Part shown: positions 16,686-24,177 of the stretch, piece after piece
Layout: every line of letters begins with the position of its first letter
How positions within the stretch are numbered: the first letter of the stretch is position 1
Assembly (NCBI RefSeq): GCF_001905735.1
Contig: NZ_LISW01000009.1
Coordinates: forward strand, 245,263-309,262
Length of the DNA: 64,000 nt
DNA from: Streptomyces sp. CB01249
Lineage (GTDB): Bacteria > Actinomycetota > Actinomycetes > Streptomycetales > Streptomycetaceae
Direction: 5' to 3'
The notes under the pieces: generated by a model
Databases searched by the model: none
Seen by the model: only the letters and a program-made list of their open reading frames with translations
Told to the model about the DNA's origin: nothing
Program-made: the position numbers and the translations under genes

Positions 16686-17753
16686 ATGGCCAGGGCAGAT
16701 CAGGACGAGCAGGACGAAACACAGGACGAGTCCGGCTCGGAATCGGGCTTCGGCCGGCTCCGGGAGGAGCTCTCCGGCTTCCTCAGCGCGAAGGTGGAGG
16801 ATCTCGCGGGGAAGGCGAGCGGCAAGCTCACCGACGTCGCGGGCCAGTTGACGGACTCCGCCGAGAGCGGGTCCATGCCGGCCATCGCCTCTCGCGTGCT
16901 CCAGGGCGAATCGCCGCTGAAGTCGTTCGTCTCGGAGAAGGCCAAGGGCGTGAAGGACAACGTCACGGAGAAGGCCAAGGAGGCGTTCGGCGGCGGCAAG
17001 GGGAAGAGCAAGTCGAGCGGTGGCGGCAAGTCGATGAACATCGTGGAAGTCCTCGACGTCGGCGTGCCCCTGCGTACGGCGTACGACTACTGGACCCAGT
17101 ACGACAAGTTCAGCAGTTTCGCGAAGGGCGTCCAGGACGTCTCGACGAGCGACGAGGCCACGAGCGACTGGAAGGTCAAGATCGGCCCGTCCTCGCGCAG
17201 CTTCAAGGCGACCGTCCAGGAGCAGATCCCCGACGAACGCATCGTCTGGACCTCGGAGGGCTCCAAGGGCACGACGCGCGGTGCCGTCAGCTTCCATGAG
17301 CTGACGCCGAACCTGACCCGCATCGTGCTGGTGGTCGAGTACTACCCGTCCGGCTTCTTCGAGAAGACGGGCAACCTCTGGCGGGCCCAGGGGCGCCGCA
17401 TCCGCCTGGACTTCAAGCACTTCCAGCGTTACGTCACCCTCACCGACGAGGAGCCCGAAGCCTGGCGCGGCGAGATCCGCGACGGCGAGGTCGTCGTCTC
17501 CCACGAGGACGCCGTGGCCGAGGAGGAGGAGTCCGAGGGCGACGAGGAACAGCCTGAGGACGAGGACTACGAGGACGAGGCCGAAGGCGAAGACGAAGAC
17601 GAGGAGGGGGCCGAGGACGAGGACGACGAGGACGAGGACGAGTGGGAGGACGACGAGGAACCGGAAGAGGAACCGGAGGAGGAAGAGGAAGAAGAAGAAG
17701 AGGAGGAGCCCGCCCCGAGCAGGCGGCGCGGGCGGAGGTCCCGTCGTGACTGA
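16686..17753 (+). CDS. gvpZ: GvpZ: SRPBCC-domain protein with acidic tail
   Basis: A 355-residue protein. After a helical, Lys/Gly-containing N-terminal part (about 1-115), residues about 118-255 form a SRPBCC (polyketide-cyclase-like) hydrophobic-pocket domain: MNIVEVLDVGVPLRTAYDYW, then VGVQD-like strands, IVWTSEGSKGTTRGAVSFHEL and the C-terminal helix. Residues about 275-340 are almost pure Asp/Glu, followed by a short basic end (PAPSRRRGRRSRR). It fits the gvpZ slot. The pocket ligand is unknown. The 3' end overlaps the GTG of gvpJ by eight bases. Confidence 0.87.
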   Translation: MARADQDEQDETQDESGSESGFGRLREELSGFLSAKVEDLAGKASGKLTDVAGQLTDSAESGSMPAIASRVLQGESPLKSFVSEKAKGVKDNVTEKAKEAFGGGKGKSKSSGGGKSMNIVEVLDVGVPLRTAYDYWTQYDKFSSFAKGVQDVSTSDEATSDWKVKIGPSSRSFKATVQEQIPDERIVWTSEGSKGTTRGAVSFHELTPNLTRIVLVVEYYPSGFFEKTGNLWRAQGRRIRLDFKHFQRYVTLTDEEPEAWRGEIRDGEVVVSHEDAVAEEEESEGDEEQPEDEDYEDEAEGEDEDEEGAEDEDDEDEDEWEDDEEPEEEPEEEEEEEEEEEPAPSRRRGRRSRRD

Positions 17754-18072
17754 TCTCGACTTCCGGCAGGACGCCGCCTACGCGCCCTCCGGCCCGCAGA
17801 CGACCAACCTCGCCGACATCCTCGAACGTGTCCTGGACAAGGGCATCGTCATCGCCGGTGACATCAAGATCGATCTGCTGGACATCGAGCTGCTCACCAT
17901 CCGGTTGCGGCTGTTCGTCGCCTCCGTCGACACGGCGAAGAAGGCCGGGATCGACTGGTGGGAGACCGATCCCGCGCTCAGTTCGCATGCGGCGCGCAAC
18001 GCGCTGCAGGACGAGAACCGGGAGCTGCGGGCCCGCCTCGACGCCCTTGAGTCAGAGGCGTCCGCGTCATGA
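17746..18072 (+). CDS. gvpJ: Gas vesicle protein GvpJ
   Basis: A 108-residue GvpA-fold protein. The core reads LADILERVLDKGIVIAGDIKIDLLDIELLTIRLRLFVASVDTAKKAGIDWW, typical of GvpJ, a minor structural or cap-initiating homologue of GvpA. The start GTG 17746 overlaps gvpZ; the end overlaps the ATG of gvpL (ATGA), so translation is coupled. Confidence 0.92.
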   Translation: MTDLDFRQDAAYAPSGPQTTNLADILERVLDKGIVIAGDIKIDLLDIELLTIRLRLFVASVDTAKKAGIDWWETDPALSSHAARNALQDENRELRARLDALESEASAS

Positions 18073-18863
18073 CCGAGCACGCCCGCTCATCCGCGGACGC
18101 CCGTGCCGTGTACGTCTACGCCGTGTGCCGCACCGGGGAGCAGCCGGTCCTCGACGGCCCGGCGGGCGTCACATCCGAGAGCCCGCTGCGCACCCTGGCC
18201 CTCGGCCCGGCCCTCACCGCCGTCGTCCAGGCCGTACGGGCGGCCGACTTCACCGACGAGGCGTGGCAGGCCCGGCTCGCCGACGAGCCCGAACTCGAAC
18301 GGTACGCACGGGCCCATCACGATGTCGTGTGCGCGATGGCCACCCGGTACCCCACGGTGCCCCTCCCGCTGGCCACGCTCTACCACGACGAGGAGAGGGC
18401 CCGGGCGGCGCTGGCCAAGGAGGCACGACGCTTCCACGCCGCGCTGGAACGTACGGCGCACCACTCCGAGTGGGGCCTGAAAGTGTACGTGGCCGACGCA
18501 CCGGCCCGGGAGGCGTCCGAGGCCGCCCCACACAGGCCCGCTCCCGGGGCCGGCCGGGCCTATCTCGACCGGAAGCGGAGCCTGCGGGACCGGCGCGAAC
18601 GGCACCGGACGGACGGGCTGCGGATCGCCGAGGTGATCGACGCGGACGTCAGCGGCCTGGCCGCCGCCTCGCGCAGGCTGCCCTCGCACGGCCCCCGGGT
18701 GCCGGACGAGCGGCGCACGCAGGTGCTCAACGCCACGTATCTGGTGGCCGAGGACCGGGCGGCGGAGCTGGCGCGGCTGGCGCAGAGCCTCCGCGAGCGG
18801 ACCGGGGCGCAGGTCGAGCTGTCGGGGCCCTGGGTCCCGTACTCCTTCGTCGGTGAGGTGTAG
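18069..18863 (+). CDS. gvpL: Gas vesicle protein GvpL
   Basis: The second GvpF/L-family member (264 residues): AVYVYAVCRTG strand at the N-terminus, the helical middle with RYARAHHDVVCAMATRYPTVPLPL, and a C-terminal GPWVPYSFVGEV strand. It overlaps gvpJ by four bases. GvpF and GvpL are thought to contact GvpA-type proteins and act together in assembly. Confidence 0.9.
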   Translation: MTEHARSSADARAVYVYAVCRTGEQPVLDGPAGVTSESPLRTLALGPALTAVVQAVRAADFTDEAWQARLADEPELERYARAHHDVVCAMATRYPTVPLPLATLYHDEERARAALAKEARRFHAALERTAHHSEWGLKVYVADAPAREASEAAPHRPAPGAGRAYLDRKRSLRDRRERHRTDGLRIAEVIDADVSGLAAASRRLPSHGPRVPDERRTQVLNATYLVAEDRAAELARLAQSLRERTGAQVELSGPWVPYSFVGEV

Positions 18864-18865
18864 AG

Positions 18866-19093
18866 GTGGAGCGTTCCGTCGTGCCGTGGGACGAGCCGGA
18901 ACCGCTGAGCGGGCCGATCGGGGTGCCTCTGGTCGATCTGCTGGACCGGGTGCTGGCGACCGGGGTGGTCATCAGCGGGGACCTGGTCATCGCGATCGCC
19001 GATGTGCCTCTCGTACGTCTGTCGCTGCACGCGCTGCTGTCGTCGGTCAGCGAGCGGGTACCGGCGCCCTGGGCCGACGGGGGGCCGCTGTGA
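18866..19093 (+). CDS. gvpS: Gas vesicle protein GvpS (GvpA-like)
   Basis: A 75-residue, short GvpA homologue: VPLVDLLDRVLATGVVISGDLVIAIADVPLVRLSLHALLSSV. It is the third GvpA-fold protein of the operon and has almost no tails, so it is the closest in size to a canonical shell subunit. GTG 18866 starts two bases after the gvpL stop, and its TGA overlaps the gvpK GTG. Confidence 0.88.
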   Translation: MERSVVPWDEPEPLSGPIGVPLVDLLDRVLATGVVISGDLVIAIADVPLVRLSLHALLSSVSERVPAPWADGGPL

Positions 19094-19368
19094 CGGACGC
19101 GCGGGTGGACCTGGACTCCGGGAAGGTGGGCCAGGACCTCGTCACGCTGGTGCTCACCGTGGTGGAACTGCTGCGCCAGCTGATGGAGCGCCAGGCGATC
19201 CGCCGCATCGACGAGGGCGACCTCACCGAGGAGCAGACCGAGGAGATCGGCACGACGCTGATGCTCCTGGAGCAGCGGATGACGGAGCTGTGCGAGCAGC
19301 ACGGGGTGCGGCCCGAGGACCTGAATCTGGACCTCGGGCCGCTGGGGACGCTGCTGCCGCGCGACTGA
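19090..19368 (+). CDS. gvpK: Gas vesicle protein GvpK
   Basis: A 92-residue protein matching GvpK: VGQDLVTLVLTVVELLRQLMERQAIRRID, then LTEEQTEEIGTTLMLLEQRM and LNLDLGPLGTLL. GvpK is a conserved helical accessory protein. GTG 19090 overlaps the gvpS stop (GTGA). It is the last gene of the operon; a hairpin follows. Confidence 0.92.
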   Translation: MTDARVDLDSGKVGQDLVTLVLTVVELLRQLMERQAIRRIDEGDLTEEQTEEIGTTLMLLEQRMTELCEQHGVRPEDLNLDLGPLGTLLPRD

Positions 19369-19433
19369 GCCGCCGCGGGTCTCCCGGGGTGCGGCGATCA
19401 CCCGAATGGCGGGGGCGCGGGAGCCGGAGGAGA

Positions 19434-19482
19434 GTGGGATGAGGGGCCGGAACGGCTTCCGCCGGGAAGCCCCCCATCCCAC
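19434..19482 (+). terminator. Candidate terminator after the gvp operon
   Basis: Arms 19434-19447 and 19469-19482 pair over 14 bases with one A-C mismatch, and an inner hairpin (GGCTTCC/GGAAGCC) fits in the loop. A short T run follows near 19490. It lies between gvpK and the Gls24 gene, so it probably ends or attenuates the operon. Confidence 0.5.
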
Positions 19483-19508
19483 CCCAGCTCTTTTCGTGTG
19501 AGGAACTC

Positions 19509-19955
19509 ATGGCGACCAACGAAAGCGGCGGCACCCAGCTGGACGGCGGTGCGGCGGGCGGCACGCGAGGGACGACGACCATCGCGGACAACGTGGTGTC
19601 GACCATCGCCGGCATCGCGGTGCGGGAGACCGACGGGGTCACGTCCGTCGGCAAGGGCCCGTCGCGAGCGATCGGAGCCGTCAAGGACAAGGTCTCCCGC
19701 TCCAATGACCCGGGGCGGGGCGTCAAGGTGGAGGTCGGCGAGAAGCAGACCGCCATCGACGTCGACATCGTCGTGGAGTACGGCGCCCCCATCCTGGACA
19801 CCGCCCGCAGCCTCCGTACGAACGTCACGGACGCGGTCGAGACGATGACCGGTCTCGAAGTGGTCGAGATCAACATCAACGTCACCGACGTCCATGTGCC
19901 GGGTTCGGACGACGACGAGGACGAGGACGAGTCGTCCTCGCGTCGCGTCCAGTGA
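19509..19955 (+). CDS. Asp23/Gls24-family envelope stress response protein
   Basis: A 148-residue protein of the Asp23/Gls24 family: GTTTIADNVVSTIAGIAVRETDGV, VKVEVGEKQTAIDVDIVVEYGAPI, and VVEININVTDVHV, ending in an acidic DDDEDEDE tail. Gram-positive relatives are abundant, envelope-associated stress proteins. GAGGA precedes ATG 19509. It follows the gas-vesicle operon on the same strand and converges with a SigB-type sigma gene, 26 bases away. The placement suggests it belongs to a stress-controlled island, by inference. Confidence 0.9.
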   Translation: MATNESGGTQLDGGAAGGTRGTTTIADNVVSTIAGIAVRETDGVTSVGKGPSRAIGAVKDKVSRSNDPGRGVKVEVGEKQTAIDVDIVVEYGAPILDTARSLRTNVTDAVETMTGLEVVEININVTDVHVPGSDDDEDEDESSSRRVQ

Positions 19956-19981
19956 CGAGGCCCGGCGACCCCGTGGGGGTC

Positions 19982-20854
19982 CTAGTCCTCGGTGAGGATG
20001 CCTTCGCGGAGCTTGCCCAGTATGCGGGCGATCAGCCGTGAGACATGCATCTGGGAGAGACCGAGACGTTCACCTATCTGGGACTGCGTCATCTCCTCGC
20101 CGAAGCGCATCTGGACGATGGCGCGCTCCCGCTCGTCCAGCGTCTCCAGCAGGGGCGCCAGGGCGTGCAGGTTCTCGACCAGTTCGATGCCCGGGTCGCA
20201 CTCGCCGGTGATGTCCGCGTGGGTGCGGCTCACCCCGCTGGGGCTGTCGGACTCCGCCCCGTCGAGGGGTACGTCCAATGAGTGCGCGGTGTAGCCGTTC
20301 GAGGCGACCAGGCCCTCGATGACCTCCTCCTCGCTGATGCCGAGCTTTTCGGCGAGTTCGGCGACGGTGGCCTCCCGGCCGAGCGAGGTGGCCAGTTCCT
20401 CCTTGGCCTTGGCGAGGGTGACCCGGAGCTCCTGGAGCCGCCGGGGGACGTGGACGGACCAGGTGGTGTCCCGGAAGAAGCGTTTGATCTCACCGACGAT
20501 GTAGGGAATGGCGAATGAGGTGAATTCGACTTCCCTGGTGAGTTCGAAGCGGTCGATGGCCTTGATCAGGCCGATGGTGCCCACCTGGATGATGTCCTCC
20601 ATCTGGCCGTTGCCGCGGTTGCGGTAGCGGGCCGCGGCGAAGTGCACCAGGGTGAGGTTCATCTCGATGAGCGTATTGCGGGCGTACTGATACTCGGCCG
20701 TGCCCTCTTCGAGGGTTTGCAACCGGTCGAAGAACAGCTTGCTGAGTGCCCGGGCGTCCTTGGGCGCGACCTTCAACGGGTCAGCGATCTCGGGGAGTTC
20801 GGCCGGCGCACCTGTCGTGGTCCCCGGCACCTGCGCAGATACGGATGTCGGCAT
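19982..20854 (-). CDS. SigB/SigF/SigG-type alternative sigma factor
   Basis: A 290-residue sigma-70-family factor of the stress/sporulation subfamily. Region 2: ARNTLIEMNLTLVHFAAARYRNRGNG, then MEDIIQVGTIGLIKAIDRFELTREVEFTSFAIPYIVGEIKRFFRD; region 3: VPRRLQELRVTLAKAKEEL; region 4: LDERERAIVQMRFGEEMTQSQIGERLGLSQMHVSRLI. ATG 20854 is chosen because GGAAGGA lies nine bases upstream; the ATG three codons earlier abuts it too closely. Streptomycetes have about nine paralogues, so the exact one cannot be named. No anti-sigma gene is adjacent; a PP2C phosphatase, which often acts on anti-sigma switches, lies about 0.5 kb away. Confidence 0.92.
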   Translation of the reverse strand: MPTSVSAQVPGTTTGAPAELPEIADPLKVAPKDARALSKLFFDRLQTLEEGTAEYQYARNTLIEMNLTLVHFAAARYRNRGNGQMEDIIQVGTIGLIKAIDRFELTREVEFTSFAIPYIVGEIKRFFRDTTWSVHVPRRLQELRVTLAKAKEELATSLGREATVAELAEKLGISEEEVIEGLVASNGYTAHSLDVPLDGAESDSPSGVSRTHADITGECDPGIELVENLHALAPLLETLDERERAIVQMRFGEEMTQSQIGERLGLSQMHVSRLIARILGKLREGILTED

Positions 20855-20908
20855 GGCGATCATTCCTTCCGTCGGACAGCGGCTGCTTACGCATGCGCGA
20901 AGCTGCGA

Positions 20909-20935
20909 CTACCCGGAGCCATGCGTTCCACACAC
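20909..20935 (-). promoter_or_regulatory. Candidate SigB-type promoter of the sigma gene
   Basis: On the minus strand GTGTGT (20935-20930) is followed after 15 bases by GGGTAG (20914-20909), about 55 bases before the start codon. This resembles the GTTT-N14-16-GGGTA pattern of SigB/SigF-type factors and would allow autoregulation. The -35 match is partial. Confidence 0.35.
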
Positions 20936-21100
20936 GTGTGCGACAAGATCCTTGGCGGGTCCGTCAGCTGACATGGTGTCGGTGGCGCCTGGGCACCAGC
21001 ATTCGGAATCTCCTTCCCGTCCCTCCCCCGGAAAAGTCAGGGGTTTTTCAGGAATACAGGGAGGGGGCCGGGGCAACTGATGCTTCGGAGGTTGATACCC

Positions 21101-21271
21101 ATGGTTCCCGTGATTCTGGTTCTTCTGCTTGCGCTCATTCTCTTCGGGGCGGGTTTCGCCCTGAAGGCCCTGTGGTGGATAGCCATCGCCGTACTTGTGG
21201 TGTGGCTGCTCGGGTTCGTCGTCCGGCCTGCGGGCGGCGGCGGGAAGCGAGGTCGCTGGTACCGCTGGTAG
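21101..21271 (+). CDS. Small hydrophobic membrane protein, 56 residues
   Basis: ATG 21101 follows a perfect GGAGG at nine bases, which decides this start over ATG 21080. The protein is mostly two membrane segments (VPVILVLLLALILFGAGFAL and LWWIAIAVLVVWLLGFVV) with a basic, Gly/Trp-rich end GGGGKRGRWYRW. Similar small proteins are common in streptomycetes; the function is unknown. It is divergent from the sigma gene and is followed by a strong terminator, so it is a single-gene unit. Confidence 0.85.
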   Translation: MVPVILVLLLALILFGAGFALKALWWIAIAVLVVWLLGFVVRPAGGGGKRGRWYRW

Positions 21272-21303
21272 ATCTGACCGGGCGATACGTCGCAGCGGCA
21301 CAT

Positions 21304-21346
21304 AAAGTGAGGGTCGGCCGGGAATTTCCCGGCCGACCCTCACTTT
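21304..21346. terminator. Strong, probably bidirectional terminator
   Basis: A perfect 21-bp stem (21304-21324 with 21326-21346) around one central base. The arms end in AAA and TTT and the right arm runs into TTTTT on the plus strand. It lies 33 bases after the small membrane protein and 54 bases before the phosphatase start. Confidence 0.85.
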
Positions 21347-21399
21347 TTCGTATGGCTTTCCTACGGTGCGCACACATCTGCCGGGCGGTCGATATTCCC

Positions 21400-22608
21400 A
21401 TGACTCACTCCCCCACCAGTGACGGCGAGCGGCTGATGCACGGGTTTCTGGCGGAGGTGCATGCCACCGCCCCGACCGACCTGCCGGCTCTGGTCAACCG
21501 GTACGCCGGTCTGCTGGGCCTGCGCCGGGTGGAGATCTACATCGTCGACCTCCAGCAGCAGCGCCTCTCCCCGCTCTCCGGCGAGGCGCAGCTCCACGTG
21601 GACGCGTCCCTGGCCGGTTCGGCCTTCCGCTCGCTGGCCCTGCGCGTCGAGTCGACGGAGACCGAGACGCTGATCGCCTGGCTGCCGCTGGTGGACGGGG
21701 TGGAGCGGCTGGGGGTCATCGGTGTCCAGGTGGACGCGCTGGACCGGACGCTGCTGGAACGGTGCGCGAGTCTGGCGTCCGTCCTGGCGATGGCGATCAC
21801 GTCGAAGCGCGCGTTCAGCGACCGGTTCGTGGAGCGGGCGCGTACGGAGACGATGACGCTGCCCGCCGAGATGGTGCGGACCCTGCTGCCACCGCGCGCG
21901 ATCGGTGAGGACCGGGCGCTGTCCACGGCGGTGCTGGAACCGGCGTACGAACTGGGCGGCGACGCCTTCGACCACGCGCTGACGGAGTCGACGCTGCACG
22001 CGGTCATCCTCGACGCGATGGGTCACAATCTGGCGTCCGGGCTGACCAGCGCGATCGCCATCGCCGGCTGCCGCAGCGCCCGGCGCAGGGGGGCGGGGCT
22101 GCGGGAACTCGTCAGGACGGTGGACGACGCGCTGGCCGAGTGGCTGCCCGATCAGTTCTGCACCGGCGTCGCCCTGCAACTGGACATGTCCAGCGGCGTC
22201 CTGAGCTGGATCAACTGCGGTCACCCGCCGCCGCTGCTGATCCGCGAGAACCGCGTCCTGGACAACGCCCTCGACCGCCCCGGCGAACCGCCCCTCGGCA
22301 CCCCGGGCCTGATCTGCGAGGCGGAACGGGTGGTCCACGAGGTGCCCCTGCTGCCCGGTGACCGGATCCTGCTGTACTCGGACGGGGTGACCGAGGCCCG
22401 CATGGCGGACGGCACCCAGTTCGGCCTGAACCGCTTCACGGCCTCGATCATCCGCGCCACGGCCGCCGGGGAGCCCGCTTCGGAGGCCCTGCGGCAGCTC
22501 ATCCACTCCATCCGGGAGTACCAGCACGACCGGCTGAGCGACGACGCCACGATCATGATGCTGGAGTGGCACCCGACCCCCCGGCAGCCCGCCGCAGCAG
22601 CCGGGTGA
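21400..22608 (+). CDS. PP2C-type (SpoIIE/RsbU) serine phosphatase with N-terminal GAF-like sensor
   Basis: A 402-residue protein. Residues about 20-150 look like a GAF sensor (LPALVNRYAGLLGLRRVEIYIVD... LERCASLASVLAMAITSKRAF). Residues about 180-395 are the SpoIIE-like PP2C domain: AYELGGDAFDHAL, the metal-binding ILDAMGHNLASGL, WINCGHPPPLLI, LLYSDGVTEA and LSDDATIMML. Such phosphatases act on phosphorylated anti-anti-sigma factors of SigB-type switches, and a SigB-type gene is close by. ATG 21400 lacks a clear ribosome binding site; ATG 21352 and ATG 21436 are alternatives. The 3' end overlaps the convergent gene by 56 bases. Confidence 0.88.
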   Translation: MTHSPTSDGERLMHGFLAEVHATAPTDLPALVNRYAGLLGLRRVEIYIVDLQQQRLSPLSGEAQLHVDASLAGSAFRSLALRVESTETETLIAWLPLVDGVERLGVIGVQVDALDRTLLERCASLASVLAMAITSKRAFSDRFVERARTETMTLPAEMVRTLLPPRAIGEDRALSTAVLEPAYELGGDAFDHALTESTLHAVILDAMGHNLASGLTSAIAIAGCRSARRRGAGLRELVRTVDDALAEWLPDQFCTGVALQLDMSSGVLSWINCGHPPPLLIRENRVLDNALDRPGEPPLGTPGLICEAERVVHEVPLLPGDRILLYSDGVTEARMADGTQFGLNRFTASIIRATAAGEPASEALRQLIHSIREYQHDRLSDDATIMMLEWHPTPRQPAAAAG

Positions 22609-23008
22609 ACACCGCGTGGCCGAGTGCCACCGTGCTCAGGCCGAACATCAGGACGCCCAGCGGGACATGCCACGCCGCCTCGTGTGCGATGCCCAGCACC
22701 ACCTGCACCGAGGCGAGGACGAGGAAGCCGGTCGCGTACAGGATGGGACGGGGCGATCCGCCGCCCGGCCGCCAGGCCAGGACCGCCGCCAGCACGTAGA
22801 GCATCGACGCCCCGTACATCACGCGCGCGCCGACGCCGTGCAGGGTCTCTCCGTAAGAGGTGGAGAGCAGCAGCCCCGCGGTGACCGCCTGGAAGAAGAT
22901 GGCCAGGGTCTGCAGGGCGAGGGAGACCTCGACGAAGGTGGTACGGACCCGGGCGGGCGCCGTCGCGGGCGTGGTGCTGCTCGGTGCTGCCATCGTCGGT
23001 GCGGCCAT
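22553..23008 (-). CDS. Small polytopic membrane protein (DUF6220-like)
   Basis: A 151-residue protein with four predicted membrane helices: VEVSLALQTLAIFFQAVTAGLLL, YGASMLYVLAAVLAW, PILYATGFLVLASVQVVLGIA, and WHVPLGVLMFGLSTVALGHAVF. The pattern resembles DUF6220 proteins, a tentative call. ATG 23008 follows GAGAGGA at seven bases. It is divergent from an ECF41-type sigma factor and shares with it a matched pair of promoter motifs, so it is the likely direct target of that sigma factor. Function unknown. Confidence 0.8.
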   Translation of the reverse strand: MAAPTMAAPSSTTPATAPARVRTTFVEVSLALQTLAIFFQAVTAGLLLSTSYGETLHGVGARVMYGASMLYVLAAVLAWRPGGGSPRPILYATGFLVLASVQVVLGIAHEAAWHVPLGVLMFGLSTVALGHAVFTRLLRRAAGGSGATPAS

Positions 23009-23063
23009 GACGTGGTCCTCTCTTCTGCCTCGCGGCGGTGGATCGGTACTGTCTCGTCGGTCC

Positions 23064-23127
23064 GACGACGTAGATCCACGGAATGTGAGGCCGCCGGCCG
23101 CCTCACATTCCGGCGGGCTGTTCCGTC
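23064..23127. promoter_or_regulatory. Divergent, matched ECF41-type promoters
   Basis: Plus strand: CCTCACA at 23101-23107, 16 bases, then CGTCGGA from 23124, reading toward the ECF41 sigma gene. Minus strand: CCTCACA (23090-23084), 16 bases, then CGTCGGA (from 23067), reading toward the membrane-protein gene. The -35 regions are the two arms of a 13-bp inverted repeat (23079-23091 and 23100-23112). The pattern fits the published ECF41 target TGTCACA-N16-CGTC except at two positions of the -35. The -10 ends 51 and 56 bases from the two start codons. Confidence 0.75.
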
Positions 23128-23177
23128 GGACCGTCAGCAGCGGAAACGCACGACGACAACCAGGGGCGGTCACGTAC

Positions 23178-24137
23178 ATGAGCACACCTTCCGAGCCGGA
23201 CCTGAGCGCCGTGATCGGCGAGCGGCGTCAGCTGATGAACCTCGCCTACCGGATGCTCGGTTCGGTCGCCGAGGCGGAGGACGCCGTACAGGAGACGTAC
23301 GCCCGGTGGTACGCGATGTCACCGGAGCAGCGGGACGCCATCGCGTCGCCCGGGGCGTGGCTCACGACGGTGGCCAGCCGGGTCTGCCTCGACGTCCTGG
23401 GCTCGGCGCGGGTCAGGCGGGAGCGTTACGTCGGCGAGTGGATACCGGAGCCGCTGCCGGACCGCTCCGAGTGGACCGGCGGGCGCGCCGACGGCGGCCG
23501 CGACGACCGGGCGGACCCGGCGGACCGGGTCACCCTGGACGAGTCCGTGAACATGGCCTTCCTGGTGGTGCTGGAGTCCATGACCCCGGCCGAGCGGGTG
23601 ACGTTCATCCTGCACGACGTGTTCCGGTACCCCTTCGCGGAGGTGGCGGACATCGTCGGCCGGAGCGCCCCGGCCTGCCGTCAGCTCGCCGCGTCGGCCC
23701 GCCGCCGCCTCCGGGACGCCCGCGCCGAGGCGGCCCCGGCGACCGGACAGGCGGCCCTGGTGCGGGAGTTCAAGGACGCCTGGGAGGCCAAGGACATCGG
23801 GGCGCTCATCGCCCTCCTCGACCCGGAGGCCGCGATGGTCACCGACGGCGGCGGGCTGGCCGGGGCGGCCCTGCGCCCGGTCGAGGGCGCCGAGCGGGTC
23901 GCCCAGTACCTGGTCCACTTCGCGGACAAGGTGCCCGAGCTCCTGCTGCTGGAACGCACGGTGAACGGACGGCCCGGCCTGGTCGCCCAGCACGCCGGAA
24001 TCACCGTCACCGTGGCCGCGTTCGGCCTCGCCGGGGACCGTGTGCACCGCATCTGGGCGGTCCGCAACCCGGAGAAGCTGCGGACCTGGCCCGGGCACGG
24101 CGGGTCCGGGGCGGCGCCTCGGTCCTGGGGCGGGTAG
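23178..24137 (+). CDS. ECF41-type sigma factor (SigJ-like) with C-terminal SnoaL-like domain
   Basis: A 319-residue ECF sigma factor. Region 2: RRQLMNLAYRMLGSVAEAEDAVQETYARWY; region 4: LESMTPAERVTFILHDVFRYPFAEVADIVGRSAPACRQLAASARRRL. The C-terminal about 120 residues are a SnoaL/NTF2-like domain, with the MVTDGGGLAGAALRPVEGAERVAQYL segment carrying the DGGG motif typical of ECF41 and ECF42-like factors. In this group the fused domain, not a separate anti-sigma factor, controls activity. ATG 23178 is chosen. ECF41 genes usually neighbour an oxidoreductase or carboxymuconolactone decarboxylase; here the partner is a small membrane protein. Confidence 0.92.
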   Translation: MSTPSEPDLSAVIGERRQLMNLAYRMLGSVAEAEDAVQETYARWYAMSPEQRDAIASPGAWLTTVASRVCLDVLGSARVRRERYVGEWIPEPLPDRSEWTGGRADGGRDDRADPADRVTLDESVNMAFLVVLESMTPAERVTFILHDVFRYPFAEVADIVGRSAPACRQLAASARRRLRDARAEAAPATGQAALVREFKDAWEAKDIGALIALLDPEAAMVTDGGGLAGAALRPVEGAERVAQYLVHFADKVPELLLLERTVNGRPGLVAQHAGITVTVAAFGLAGDRVHRIWAVRNPEKLRTWPGHGGSGAAPRSWGG

Positions 24138-24177
24138 GTCGGCCGGCCGGCCGTTCCCGCTGGGTACGCTCGTTTCG

